Shown in pieces: positions 37,419 through 46,000 of a stretch of 64,000 nt of DNA. Both the position numbers and the translations under genes were made by a program. The notes beneath the pieces are model-generated. The model had not been told where the DNA came from. It ran no database searches and saw only the letters and a list, made by a program, of their open reading frames with translations. Every line of letters begins with the position of its first letter. The first letter of the stretch is position 1. This stretch comes from Aliamphritea hakodatensis (GTDB lineage Bacteria > Pseudomonadota > Gammaproteobacteria > Pseudomonadales > Balneatricaceae). The DNA is taken from positions 558,001 to 622,000 of the forward strand of contig NZ_AP025281.1 in assembly GCF_024347195.1 (NCBI RefSeq), given 5' to 3'.

Positions 37419-37856
37419 TTACCAGCAGTCTTCAAGTGATGCGTCTTGCGTGTTCTGTAAGGTTTTTTTGCCGTGCTGATCAATGGTCAGGTCGCCACAG
37501 ATATCGTTGCTTTGCGACCCCTGCCGCTGTGCAATTAATTGGTAAGTATGCAGGTTGGCAGACAGGGCTTTTAGCTGATAGCTCTCATGTTTCAGTGTCT
37601 GAATATGAGGAGTGTTGCAGACGTTCTGCAGCGGTGATGGCAGTGGCTGAAGGGCTATGTCCTCATAGCTTTGCGTGGTTTTGTGGTACAGGGTGAGCTC
37701 TGTCGCGCAGGCCTGAAGCAGTTGTTTTGCCTGTTCTCTGTTTGCGGTAAGCCGGTGCTGAATATATGAGGGATAAGCCAGCAATATAAGTATGCTGATG
37801 ATGGTCAGTGCAATCATCAGCTCAATAAAGCTGAAGCCGGTAAGCCTGTTTTTCAT
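37419..37856 (-). CDS. PilE-like minor pilin, set C
   Basis: A 145-residue prepilin with leader MKNRLTG cleaved before FSFIELMIALTII; Glu5 is present. An IISILILLAYPSYIQHRL helix and a C-terminal CGDLTIDQHGKKT...CW pair of cysteines resemble PilE-type minor pilins, including the set B copy (CGDMTIDNLGRKT...CW). It lies between the PilW-like and PilX-like genes, an order different from sets A and B. It probably helps prime or tip a type IV pilus. Confidence 0.82.
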   Translation of the reverse strand: MKNRLTGFSFIELMIALTIISILILLAYPSYIQHRLTANREQAKQLLQACATELTLYHKTTQSYEDIALQPLPSPLQNVCNTPHIQTLKHESYQLKALSANLHTYQLIAQRQGSQSNDICGDLTIDQHGKKTLQNTQDASLEDCW

Positions 37857-37861
37857 GTCAG

Positions 37862-38755
37862 TTACTCATTCTGTAAGCGGTTAAAGACCGGGATGACTGC
37901 GCTAAAGCTTTGTCTGAACGGCTCGGTGTTATTGTGCTGAATCCGGTCGTTGGAGCGTGCGGTCAGGGTGACCTGTATGCTTTGAATTTGTGTCGGGTCG
38001 GTAATCTGACTGATGGGCAGGTAACGCTCCGGCCTGGGAGTGTTGTCCGTATTTTCGCCATAGAGAAATTGCAGCTGTTCAATATTTTCCAGGAGTGCCT
38101 GGGCGCGGGCGGTATCGTGCTGACGGTAGAGTGTCGGTATACCGTTGCTCAGCCGCAGTTCGTATGTGATTCGTACAACCCGGTATATGCGGGAATCTAT
38201 GGGATAAGCATGCTGAAGATGGGCAGAGATGTTGCCCCGGGTGTCCTGGCTTTGCGCATGACCAAGCTGGTTGCCGGATGCGTCAGTGATGGTGAATATG
38301 TCACTGTTCACACAGTTTGTGATGACCACTGTCTGGCGGCGCTGAAAGTGTGTGCGTCTGAGTTTTACCGGGCTTTCGGTGTATTGCATACGCTGGTCAG
38401 TCAGCACCGGCGGTTCCGTGACTCTGATGATACGGATGATATCACTCCGGTTAATGCCTGAATCATCTTCGCCGGTAATGGCAAATGCCGGCGAGTAAAC
38501 GCTGTTATTGGATCCGTTATAGACAGTGCTCCTGTTTCCGATACAGCCCCAGTAGTCTGCCTGCTGAATATCCTGACGCAAAAAATGCAGGGCAGTCCAG
38601 CCGCTTTCTGCTAATTCCTGATGAGCATTGTTCATCTGAAAGCTGCGGTGGCTGATCAGGGCAAACTGAGTGGTGAGCAGTATCAGCAGTAAGCTGAGTG
38701 CTGTGGCAATCATCAGCTCAACCAGACTGAACCCGTGTTGTTTGTTGCCGGGCAT
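37862..38755 (-). CDS. pilW: PilW-like minor pilin, set C
   Basis: A 297-residue prepilin with leader MPGNKQHG before FSLVELMIATALS. The helix is followed by HFLRQDIQQADYWGCIGN, which matches the (R)xxLxxAGYxGC pattern of PilW proteins. Its C-terminus (QSFSAVIPVFNRL) also resembles PilW. Length is close to PilW proteins. It is one base after pilV-C and five bases before the PilE-like gene on the minus strand, so all four are one operon. Confidence 0.85.
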   Translation of the reverse strand: MPGNKQHGFSLVELMIATALSLLLILLTTQFALISHRSFQMNNAHQELAESGWTALHFLRQDIQQADYWGCIGNRSTVYNGSNNSVYSPAFAITGEDDSGINRSDIIRIIRVTEPPVLTDQRMQYTESPVKLRRTHFQRRQTVVITNCVNSDIFTITDASGNQLGHAQSQDTRGNISAHLQHAYPIDSRIYRVVRITYELRLSNGIPTLYRQHDTARAQALLENIEQLQFLYGENTDNTPRPERYLPISQITDPTQIQSIQVTLTARSNDRIQHNNTEPFRQSFSAVIPVFNRLQNE

Positions 38756-38756
38756 A

Positions 38757-39212
38757 TCAGAAACTGACAGGCTGATATACGCTGTATTCTCCGGAAGGGG
38801 CCTGCCACCGGATAGCTAACACCAGAGCTCTGTCAGACAGATTGCAGCGCAGGCTTGTTGGCGGTGGAGTGGGACATATAATTCCTGCCCCGGAGGGCAG
38901 TGTCTGTGTTATTCGCTGTTGCCAGTCATACAGAGCATGTTTTGCCATATCGTCTGCTGTACAGCCGCTAAGTTGATAGCACGCAGTATGCTGGCTGGCC
39001 GCTTGCTGAAACACACCGCTGGTAGCTGCTGCCGGATTTGACTGTATGTGGCCGGCCATAAACTGAATCAGGCTGTATGCCTGGGCCTCCTGTAAGGAAA
39101 ATCGTGCAAGTCGGTTTGAGTAAAGCAGCGATGCGCTGATGGCAATTAAAGTGATACTGGCCAGGCTCAGGGCGACCAGTACTTCAATGAGCGTAAATCC
39201 TTTTGGGCTCAT
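38757..39212 (-). CDS. pilV: PilV-like minor pilin, set C
   Basis: A 151-residue prepilin with an unusually short leader, MSPKG, before FTLIEVLVALSLA; Glu5 is present. The FSLQEAQAYSLIQFMAGHIQSNP segment (AQAYSLIQFMAGHIQSNP) is the PilV-type helix end seen as RSQASFLAYDIASRIR in set A. First gene of the minus-strand set, divergent from the fimT of set A with about 200 bases between. No pilY1 belongs to this set. Confidence 0.83.
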   Translation of the reverse strand: MSPKGFTLIEVLVALSLASITLIAISASLLYSNRLARFSLQEAQAYSLIQFMAGHIQSNPAAATSGVFQQAASQHTACYQLSGCTADDMAKHALYDWQQRITQTLPSGAGIICPTPPPTSLRCNLSDRALVLAIRWQAPSGEYSVYQPVSF

Positions 39213-39411
39213 GACGGTATCCTTGTGTATTCATCCATGATTACGTTTTACTGATGTTCAGCTCAGCTATGTAAATATAGAGCAGAGGTTTTGGTTTTTC
39301 CTGTTCGGGACATAAAGGAATATCTGTTTAAAAACTGTTCTGCTATGTAAGATGATGATTTAATACATTTGTTTGATTCTTTGGCTGCAGAATATCTCAG
39401 GGACTGAGAGT

Positions 39412-39963
39412 ATGTATTCAGATTGCAAACAGCAACCGGGCAGGTTTGTTCGGGGGTTCACCCTGATAGAGCTGTTAGTGATTCTGAGTGTTGTCACGTT
39501 ACTGGTCACTGTCGCTGTTCCGAATTATCAGAGTATCAAGGCACACTTTGATATTCAGGGGAGCAGCCGGCAACTGGTGGCGCTGGTTGCTGCGGCCAAA
39601 GCGAATGCTATTCGGCTGGGGCAGTTTGTGGTGCTCTGCCGTCGGGATGATGATCAGCAGTCGCAATGTGCCGGTAGCCGGATTAACAGCGCGGGGAACT
39701 GGAGTATTGGCTGGTTGTTGTTTGCTGATACGGATAATAACCAGTGGTTTGATGATAGTGACCGGTTACTCAAACAAGGTGTGAGTGCGGCTTCTGGTTG
39801 TGAAATCAGTGGCAGGGGGGATTTCCTGAGTTTTACCCCTGACGGCATACTCCGGGGCGGTGGCAACGGCACTTTTACAGTTGTCTGCGGCAGCCTGAAG
39901 CAAGAACTGGTCGTGAATATTCTTGGGCGGGTGAGGTATGGCGATATAACGGGAACCCCATGA
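39412..39963 (+). CDS. fimT: FimT/GspH-like minor pilin (first of set A)
   Basis: A 183-residue prepilin with leader ending FVRG before FTLIELLVILSVV. The C-terminal GspH-type domain contains CRRDDD, WSIGWLLFAD and FTPDGILRGG, as expected for FimT. FimT proteins are minor pilins linked to DNA binding in some species; no such claim is made here. The ATG at 39412 is chosen over upstream starts as it gives a normal-length leader. A 331-base gap separates it from a second fimT, which suggests independent expression. Confidence 0.85.
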   Translation: MYSDCKQQPGRFVRGFTLIELLVILSVVTLLVTVAVPNYQSIKAHFDIQGSSRQLVALVAAAKANAIRLGQFVVLCRRDDDQQSQCAGSRINSAGNWSIGWLLFADTDNNQWFDDSDRLLKQGVSAASGCEISGRGDFLSFTPDGILRGGGNGTFTVVCGSLKQELVVNILGRVRYGDITGTP

Positions 39964-40294
39964 AGGGCGCTCTGAGTGCTGTGTGATTACTGCCCATTTA
40001 GAGGAGTATAAAATCAGCCTTTCATCGGTTTCTTGCAAGAAATTGAGTGTTAAGTGTCTGCGTTTTTAAGTTTGATTCCTGCCGGTTTTCGGCAGTTAAT
40101 TTCTGATTTTTATATGCTGTTTTAAAACAGCGCTGTTTTAATTTACCAACTGATACTGAGTTTGTACTGGCTTTAGGGATGGAAAGTGATCTTGTTGTGT
40201 GCTAGGGGCTATTGACCTATGATGTAACACGTTGTTTATGGTGTTTACTCGTTTTTAGACTGGGCGGTTTAACTTTTATCAGAGTTTGGATGTG
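39964..40294. other. 331-base gap between two fimT genes
   Basis: No convincing gene is seen. The gap is AT-rich and holds the nested palindromes at 40116-40141. It probably contains the promoter for the second fimT and the rest of set A, but no clear -35/-10 pair stood out. Confidence 0.6.
40116..40141. repeat. Nested palindromes upstream of fimT/pilV set A
   Basis: Two perfect palindromes overlap: a 16-base one (40116-40131, GCTGTTTTAAAACAGC) and a 20-base one (40122-40141, TTAAAACAGCGCTGTTTTAA). Together they form a direct repeat of GCTGTTTTAA separated by AACAGC. No T-run follows, so a terminator is unlikely. A regulator-binding site or a switchable RNA hairpin is possible. Confidence 0.7.
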
Positions 40295-40918
40295 ATGGGG
40301 CGTTTTCATAAAAACGAAGCAGGAACACGGTTTGCCCGAGGGTTCACGCTTGTTGAGCTGTTGATCACTGTAGCAGTGTTTTCTGTGTTACTGCTGGTGG
40401 TGACTGCCAGCTATGAACCCCTTATCAGCAATAACCGTTTGGCGTCATCTGTTAACACTTTTATGGGCAGCCTGGCCAGAGGGCGAACCGAGGCCGGCAA
40501 ACTGTCAACAGCAGTGACTATTTGTTCTTCCAGTAACGGCACCAGCTGTAACGCAGGGGCCAACTGGGAAAATGGCTGGATTATTTTTAATGACGCAGAT
40601 GCGGATGCTGTTGTTGATGCAGGGGATGGTGACCGTATCGTGAAGGTTTTTGCTGCGCTGGGGAGCCAGGATACTCTGAGAAGAAGTGGCTTTGCATTTG
40701 CGGCCGGCAGAATTCAGTTTAATTCCCGTGGAGAGTTAAGAGGGGGGAATGCCCGGCCGGGATCTTTCGTGCTGTGTGACGGCAACGGGGTAGATGCGGA
40801 AGCAAGGGCAGTCGTGATTAATTTATCCGGTTCGGTGCGCATGGCTGTGGATGAAAATAATGACGGTATTCTGAATGACCATACCGGTGGAGGAGGGAAT
40901 GTATCGTGTCCTCCTTAA
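40295..40918 (+). CDS. fimT: FimT/FimU-like minor pilin (second of set A)
   Basis: A 207-residue prepilin with leader ending FARG before FTLVELLITVAVF and a GspH-type domain (GANWENGWIIFNDAD, FNSRGELRGG, FVLCDGNG). The final part contains an acidic DENNDGILNDH stretch that may bind calcium. ATG 40295 is preferred to the upstream TTG. The 3' end overlaps pilV by 13 bases. As the first gene of the tight pilVWXY1E run, it takes the FimU position of Pseudomonas aeruginosa. Confidence 0.85.
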   Translation: MGRFHKNEAGTRFARGFTLVELLITVAVFSVLLLVVTASYEPLISNNRLASSVNTFMGSLARGRTEAGKLSTAVTICSSSNGTSCNAGANWENGWIIFNDADADAVVDAGDGDRIVKVFAALGSQDTLRRSGFAFAAGRIQFNSRGELRGGNARPGSFVLCDGNGVDAEARAVVINLSGSVRMAVDENNDGILNDHTGGGGNVSCPP

Positions 40919-41454
40919 CCCCCAGGTTTTTCAGTGCCGGCGTAAGCCTGATTGAAGTGCTGATTTCAATCGTGCTGATCAGTGTGGTCATGTTGGGTGT
41001 TGCTGCGTTTGCGATAACCAGCCTGAGTGAAAATCAAAGTGCATATATAAGAAGTCAGGCCAGTTTCCTTGCTTATGATATTGCCTCCCGTATCCGTATA
41101 AACAAGGACTTTGCCCTGGCAGATGATGGTAACTATGCCCTTGATACATCAAGTATTCCTAATACGCCGGCTGCCGTTAACTGTATTACAACGGTTGCCG
41201 GGTGTGATGAAACGGATTTAGCGGCTCAGGATATCCGGGAATGGACTGAGCATTTTCGGGATGTTGCCGGTATAGGTGTTAATGGCGCTGGCTACCAGGC
41301 CACTATTCCTAACGCTATCGGGGTCGTTGCTGTGTCTGCAGGCGATATAGCGGTGACAATCAGTTGGCAGGAAAATGACTGGAATGTCGTAGGGGATAAC
41401 TTGTCAGGTATCGAAACGCATCAGCTTCGGCTTAACTTCAGAGTTGTTCAATGA
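40906..41454 (+). CDS. pilV: Minor pilin PilV, set A
   Basis: A 182-residue prepilin starting at GTG, with a good GGAGG upstream inside the end of fimT. Leader cleavage is predicted at SAG before VSLIEVLISIVLI; the +1 residue is valine, not phenylalanine. The RSQASFLAYDIASRIRIN segment is a PilV hallmark and closely matches set B. Four-base overlap with pilW (ATGA). Confidence 0.87.
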   Translation: MSSLTPRFFSAGVSLIEVLISIVLISVVMLGVAAFAITSLSENQSAYIRSQASFLAYDIASRIRINKDFALADDGNYALDTSSIPNTPAAVNCITTVAGCDETDLAAQDIREWTEHFRDVAGIGVNGAGYQATIPNAIGVVAVSAGDIAVTISWQENDWNVVGDNLSGIETHQLRLNFRVVQ

Positions 41455-42530
41455 TGAAAAGCAGGTCTGCGGGTTTCTCTCTGATTGAGCTGATGGTAGC
41501 GCTGGCGATCAGTACGTTTTTGTTACTGGGGGTGTTTCAGGTCTATATCAGCCTGAATGATACTGCGCGAAGCGGCAGCGCACTTGCCAGGCTGCAGGAA
41601 AATGGCCGGTTTGCCGTGAATTATTTAATTCAGAATCTCAGGTTGGCCGGTTATCAGGGGTGTATTGATACCAATTCGGTTGAAGTGAATGTGCTGGCAG
41701 TAAATGCCAACATCAATACTAATATTATTCCTTTGCAGGGGTTCCGAGTTGCTGCCGACGGGGTGTGGAGTCCGGCGAGACCTGCACAGGCTGATGAATT
41801 AAATATTAATGGCGGGCCACTGAACGACTCTGATGTTGTGTATATCCAGCATGCAACGGCGAGTTCAACGAATGTTACCTGTCCGGCTGGCACTTGCGCT
41901 GCGAACCAGGCGTTACCTGTTGATAATCTGGACTTGGGCCTTGGGCAGGGTGGCACGGTTATCGTGACTGACTGCGACAGTGCGGACATGTTCAGAATTA
42001 CGAATGATTTATCCCTGCAGCTGCCGGGTAACTTCTCTTTAGAGCATGACGGAACCCTTAATACCGGAACCGGAGATTTTAATAATTCATATACGGAATC
42101 AGCCAGTAAGGATGTGCTGGTTATGGGGTTTCTCGCCAATGCCTTTTACGTCAAGGATACCGGCCGGGATACAACACAGGGAAATGACATTTTTGCACTG
42201 TTCAAGTATGACCGGCAGTTGCGCGCAGAGTTTGAAGTTGTTGAAGGGATAGAGCGTTTGATAGTGCTCTACGGTGAACGTTTACCAACAGATGCTGTTC
42301 GTTTTGTTGCTGCCGATGATGCGAACCTGGATATGGACAATGTTGTTGCGCTGCGAATTGCTGTTATGGCGACATCTAATGATGCGGTTAAAGAGTTTGA
42401 CGACACGACCCGCTATAGCATGCTCGATACAGATGTGTTGCCCAATACAGTATCAGGTGCCGCTTCGACTTATCAGCAGGACAGGCGGCTCCGGAAAGTA
42501 TTTTCAGCCACGTTGCAGTTGCGGAATTAA
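41451..42530 (+). CDS. pilW: Minor pilin PilW, set A
   Basis: A 359-residue prepilin with leader MMKSRSAG before FSLIELMVALAIS. LQENGRFAVNYLIQNLRLAGYQGC is the PilW-type helix end (GRFAVNYLIQNLRLAGYQGC). The C-terminal domain includes VVEGIERLIVLYGERL, shared with set B (LVEGITEMSVLYALR). It overlaps pilV by four bases. Confidence 0.9.
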   Translation: MMKSRSAGFSLIELMVALAISTFLLLGVFQVYISLNDTARSGSALARLQENGRFAVNYLIQNLRLAGYQGCIDTNSVEVNVLAVNANINTNIIPLQGFRVAADGVWSPARPAQADELNINGGPLNDSDVVYIQHATASSTNVTCPAGTCAANQALPVDNLDLGLGQGGTVIVTDCDSADMFRITNDLSLQLPGNFSLEHDGTLNTGTGDFNNSYTESASKDVLVMGFLANAFYVKDTGRDTTQGNDIFALFKYDRQLRAEFEVVEGIERLIVLYGERLPTDAVRFVAADDANLDMDNVVALRIAVMATSNDAVKEFDDTTRYSMLDTDVLPNTVSGAASTYQQDRRLRKVFSATLQLRN

Positions 42531-42534
42531 GCAT

Positions 42535-43023
42535 ATGATGAAGCGTTACGCAGAACATCCTAAAAGAAATCAGTCCGGCATCGTTCTGGTCGTCACTTTG
42601 CTGGCGATTGCGATGGTATCGGTGTTGGTAACGGCATCGGTGATGACCTCTTCATCTGAAGAAAAAATGGCATTTAATGCCCATATTGCAGGACAGACGT
42701 TTCAGGCTGCGGAAAGCAGCCTGAACGAAATTGTTGAAACGGATGATGCCATGTTTGAAGCCATTGATGCCGGGGAAGGTGGCAGTTCTTCTGTGCAGTC
42801 CTTCAATATGAATATTAACCGCTTAAATTCAGAAAGCTTCCTGCTGTATCAGGGGAAGGGTATTCCGGTTGGATATTCCCTGGATTCCACCATCTCTTAT
42901 AAATTTCAGGGAGATGGCCGGGGATATATCGATGACAATGATACATTTGGTGATGCTGATGACGAGGCCGCTACAGAGCTGGTGCAGGGAATCTACCGCA
43001 TTTCGTACGTAACGGAGGAGTGA
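42535..43023 (+). CDS. pilX: Minor pilin PilX, set A
   Basis: A 162-residue PilX-type protein. Leader ends NQSG before IVLVVTLLAIAMVSV, with no Glu5. SSSEEKMAFNAHIAGQTFQAAESSL resembles the PilX hallmark in set B (GTTMQEKMSGNLRDQHSAFNAAEAAL). The frame is open further upstream within pilW, but ATG 42535 gives the only plausible leader. pilY1 follows four bases later. PilX-type pilins are thought to hold PilY1 at the pilus tip. Confidence 0.85.
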   Translation: MMKRYAEHPKRNQSGIVLVVTLLAIAMVSVLVTASVMTSSSEEKMAFNAHIAGQTFQAAESSLNEIVETDDAMFEAIDAGEGGSSSVQSFNMNINRLNSESFLLYQGKGIPVGYSLDSTISYKFQGDGRGYIDDNDTFGDADDEAATELVQGIYRISYVTEE

Positions 43024-43026
43024 TCC

Positions 43027-46000
43027 ATGGGTACGCTGAGATCTTCACAGAAAAGTTTTACCTTAGGCATTCTGCTTGCGTTTTATGCTGCATTTCCTGC
43101 ATTGGCGGACGATACCGAAATCTACTTTGGGGGGAACACAAACATCAGTGTTCGGCCCAATGTGTTGTTCGTTCTGGATACTTCCGGTTCGATGGGATGG
43201 ACTGACGGCACAAGTGTAACCCGTATGGATCGCATGAAGGCTGCGATGAATTCGATGCTCACCAATGTTCAGGATATTAACGCCGGCCTTATGCAGTTTA
43301 ATAATCCCGGCGGGCCGGTCATCTACCCTGTTACCTATATTGATGAGCCTATTGGGGCAGTTGTTGGCGACGATGTACTGACCGGCGTTGCGCAGGCCAG
43401 TATCGAAAGCGGTGCAAATGATGCCGAACAGCTGAGCGATAATTCCGTTATTCTGAATAATGACCAGTTAAGTCTGATCACCCATCCTTCGGTCACGGTT
43501 ACGGAAACGGTCACTGTTCAGGTAGCTCATGCTGAAGATGATGCAGAAGAGGAAGTCAGCAATAACCGTTTAAGGCTGAACAACAAGAATATGCACTATG
43601 TTCGCCGGGGTAATAATGACGGTGTAGTTGGCCTGAAGTTTAACAATGTGGATGTGCCCCGGGGAGCAATTGTCACTGATGCACGGCTGGAGTTCGAAGT
43701 CGGGAAAGTCCTCAGAGGACCGGTGTATATCGATATTTACGGCGAAGATTCATCTGATCCCCAACGTTTTTCAAATTCGCATAAGATTCTTTCACGAACA
43801 CTGACGTCTCAAAAGGTTAACTGGACGCTGACAGAGGAACCACCTGTTGACGGAAAGGTTACATCGCCGGATATAACGAGTGTTGTTCAGGCGATTATTG
43901 ACCGTGCAGACTGGGATGCGATGGACCGGATGGTGTTTGTACTTAAAGATGACCCCGGTACAAGTAATAATAATATTCGCCGCTTTGAGTCGTTTGATGG
44001 CGAGCCTTCAGCGGCACCCAAGTTACATATCACCTACACCTATACCAGCCCTGCAGCTACCAATGATTATGTTGGCTTACGTTTTGAGGGGCTAACTATT
44101 CCTCAGGGCGCGGATATTACATCGGCGAAGCTCAGTTTTGTTGCCAGTAATGATGTAGCGGCAACGACTAATTTAATTGTTCAGGCGGAAAATTCCGATG
44201 ACAGTGCCGCTTTTGAAGCGACTGACAATAACCTGGGCGCCCGGCAAAAGACACTTTCTACGGTGAGCTGGTCACCGCCTGGCTGGACGGCGGAAACGAC
44301 CTATGAATCGCCGGATCTGTCAGCAGTCATTGAATCAGTTACCAACCGTTCTGGCTGGTGTGGCGGGAACGCGCTGACATTGCTGGTAAAGGGCTCAGGC
44401 CAGCGTTTTGCTTATGCTTTTGAAGGCAGCAGTACGGAGTCTGTGCAGCTGGATGTGCGGTATGACGTCAATTCTGTGTCTGATGACGCCTGTAATGTGA
44501 AGAAATACTCTGTATCCATTACCAATGGCGATGACGATGTCGAAGAGTATGGCAGTGGCAGCATGTACTACGACAGCAGCGACCTTGAGTTAGTGGCAGA
44601 TACTGATGACAATCGTGGCAATCAGATCGTCGGTCTTCGGTTTAATAATGTTCAGCTGAAGCAGGGGGCTGATATCAATCATGCTTATATCGAATTCTAT
44701 ACGGATGAGACCGATCCCACCGGTACCGCTGAACTGACGATCAAAGCGGAAAATGTAGATAATGCACCTGCTTTCAGTAATTCACATAAACCTTCACAGA
44801 TATATGCGGGCAACAATTCTGTTTCCTGGACGATTACCAGTACCTGGGATACTGAAAATGAAGTCCACCGTACACCGGATATTTCCGGGTTAATCGAACA
44901 GGTGGTTGCACGGTCGGGCTGGGCGCCGGGTAACAGCATCGTTTTAACGATTTCCGGTACGGGGGAACGTTCAGCCCATGCGTTTGATGGTTCAGCCTTG
45001 TATATGCCTAAGCTGGTGTTTCTGGCTCAGAAGGATGATGTGCCTGTCGGGACAGGCGGAATTGTACGTTCTAAGTTAATTGAACTTGTGAATGATCTTC
45101 CGACAGAGGGCAGTACGCCGGTTGTAGATACCCTTTATGAAGCGGCACTGTACTACCGTGGCGGGGCGGTGGATTACGGTAAATCAAGGGGCTATTACGA
45201 TTATTATTATGATAACCGCAGAACTAACCGGGTATCTCACCCCTTGTCATACACCGGCGGCACACTGGTGCAGCCTACAGGGTGTAGCAGTGACAACCTG
45301 AACGACAGTGACTGTAAAGAAGAAAAGATTACCGGCAGCCCGGTGTATATTTCTCCTGTTACCGAGTCATGCCAGAAGAGTTACATCGTGTTACTGACGG
45401 ATGGCTCAACCAACCGCAATGATTCTGTTTCAAAAATAGAAAATATGCTTGGCTATACCGGTTCTGAGGCCTGTTCGAGCACCGGTAGCAGTGCCGAAAA
45501 CTGCGGTGAAGAATTGGTCAGTTATCTGAAAAACAGCGACCAGATATCAGGCCTGGGCGGCGATCAGACTGTCCAGACTTATACCATTGGCTTTAATTTC
45601 TCGAGCGACTGGATCCGGGACCTGGCTCAGAGTGGCGGCGGCAGCTTTCACAAGGCTGATTCTTCAGCAGAGCTGCTGGATGTGTTTGAAACCATTCTTA
45701 AATCGATAAAAGCGGCGGATGCATCATTTGTTGAACCCAGTGTGACGGTGAATCAGTTTAACCGGTTCAGCCACCGGGATGATATTTACTACTCACTGTT
45801 CAAGCCCCAGGAAACGGCTAAGTGGATAGGCAATCTGAAAAAATACCGGCTGGCCGGTGCCCAGACCACGATAGTTGATGTTGATGGTGAGCCGGCCATT
45901 GATCCGGCATCCGGTTTCTTTAAAAATGATGCCAGAAGTTACTGGTCGACAGACCCGGATGGCAGCAAGGTAGAACTTGGTGGTGCTGCCTCCCGGTTGC

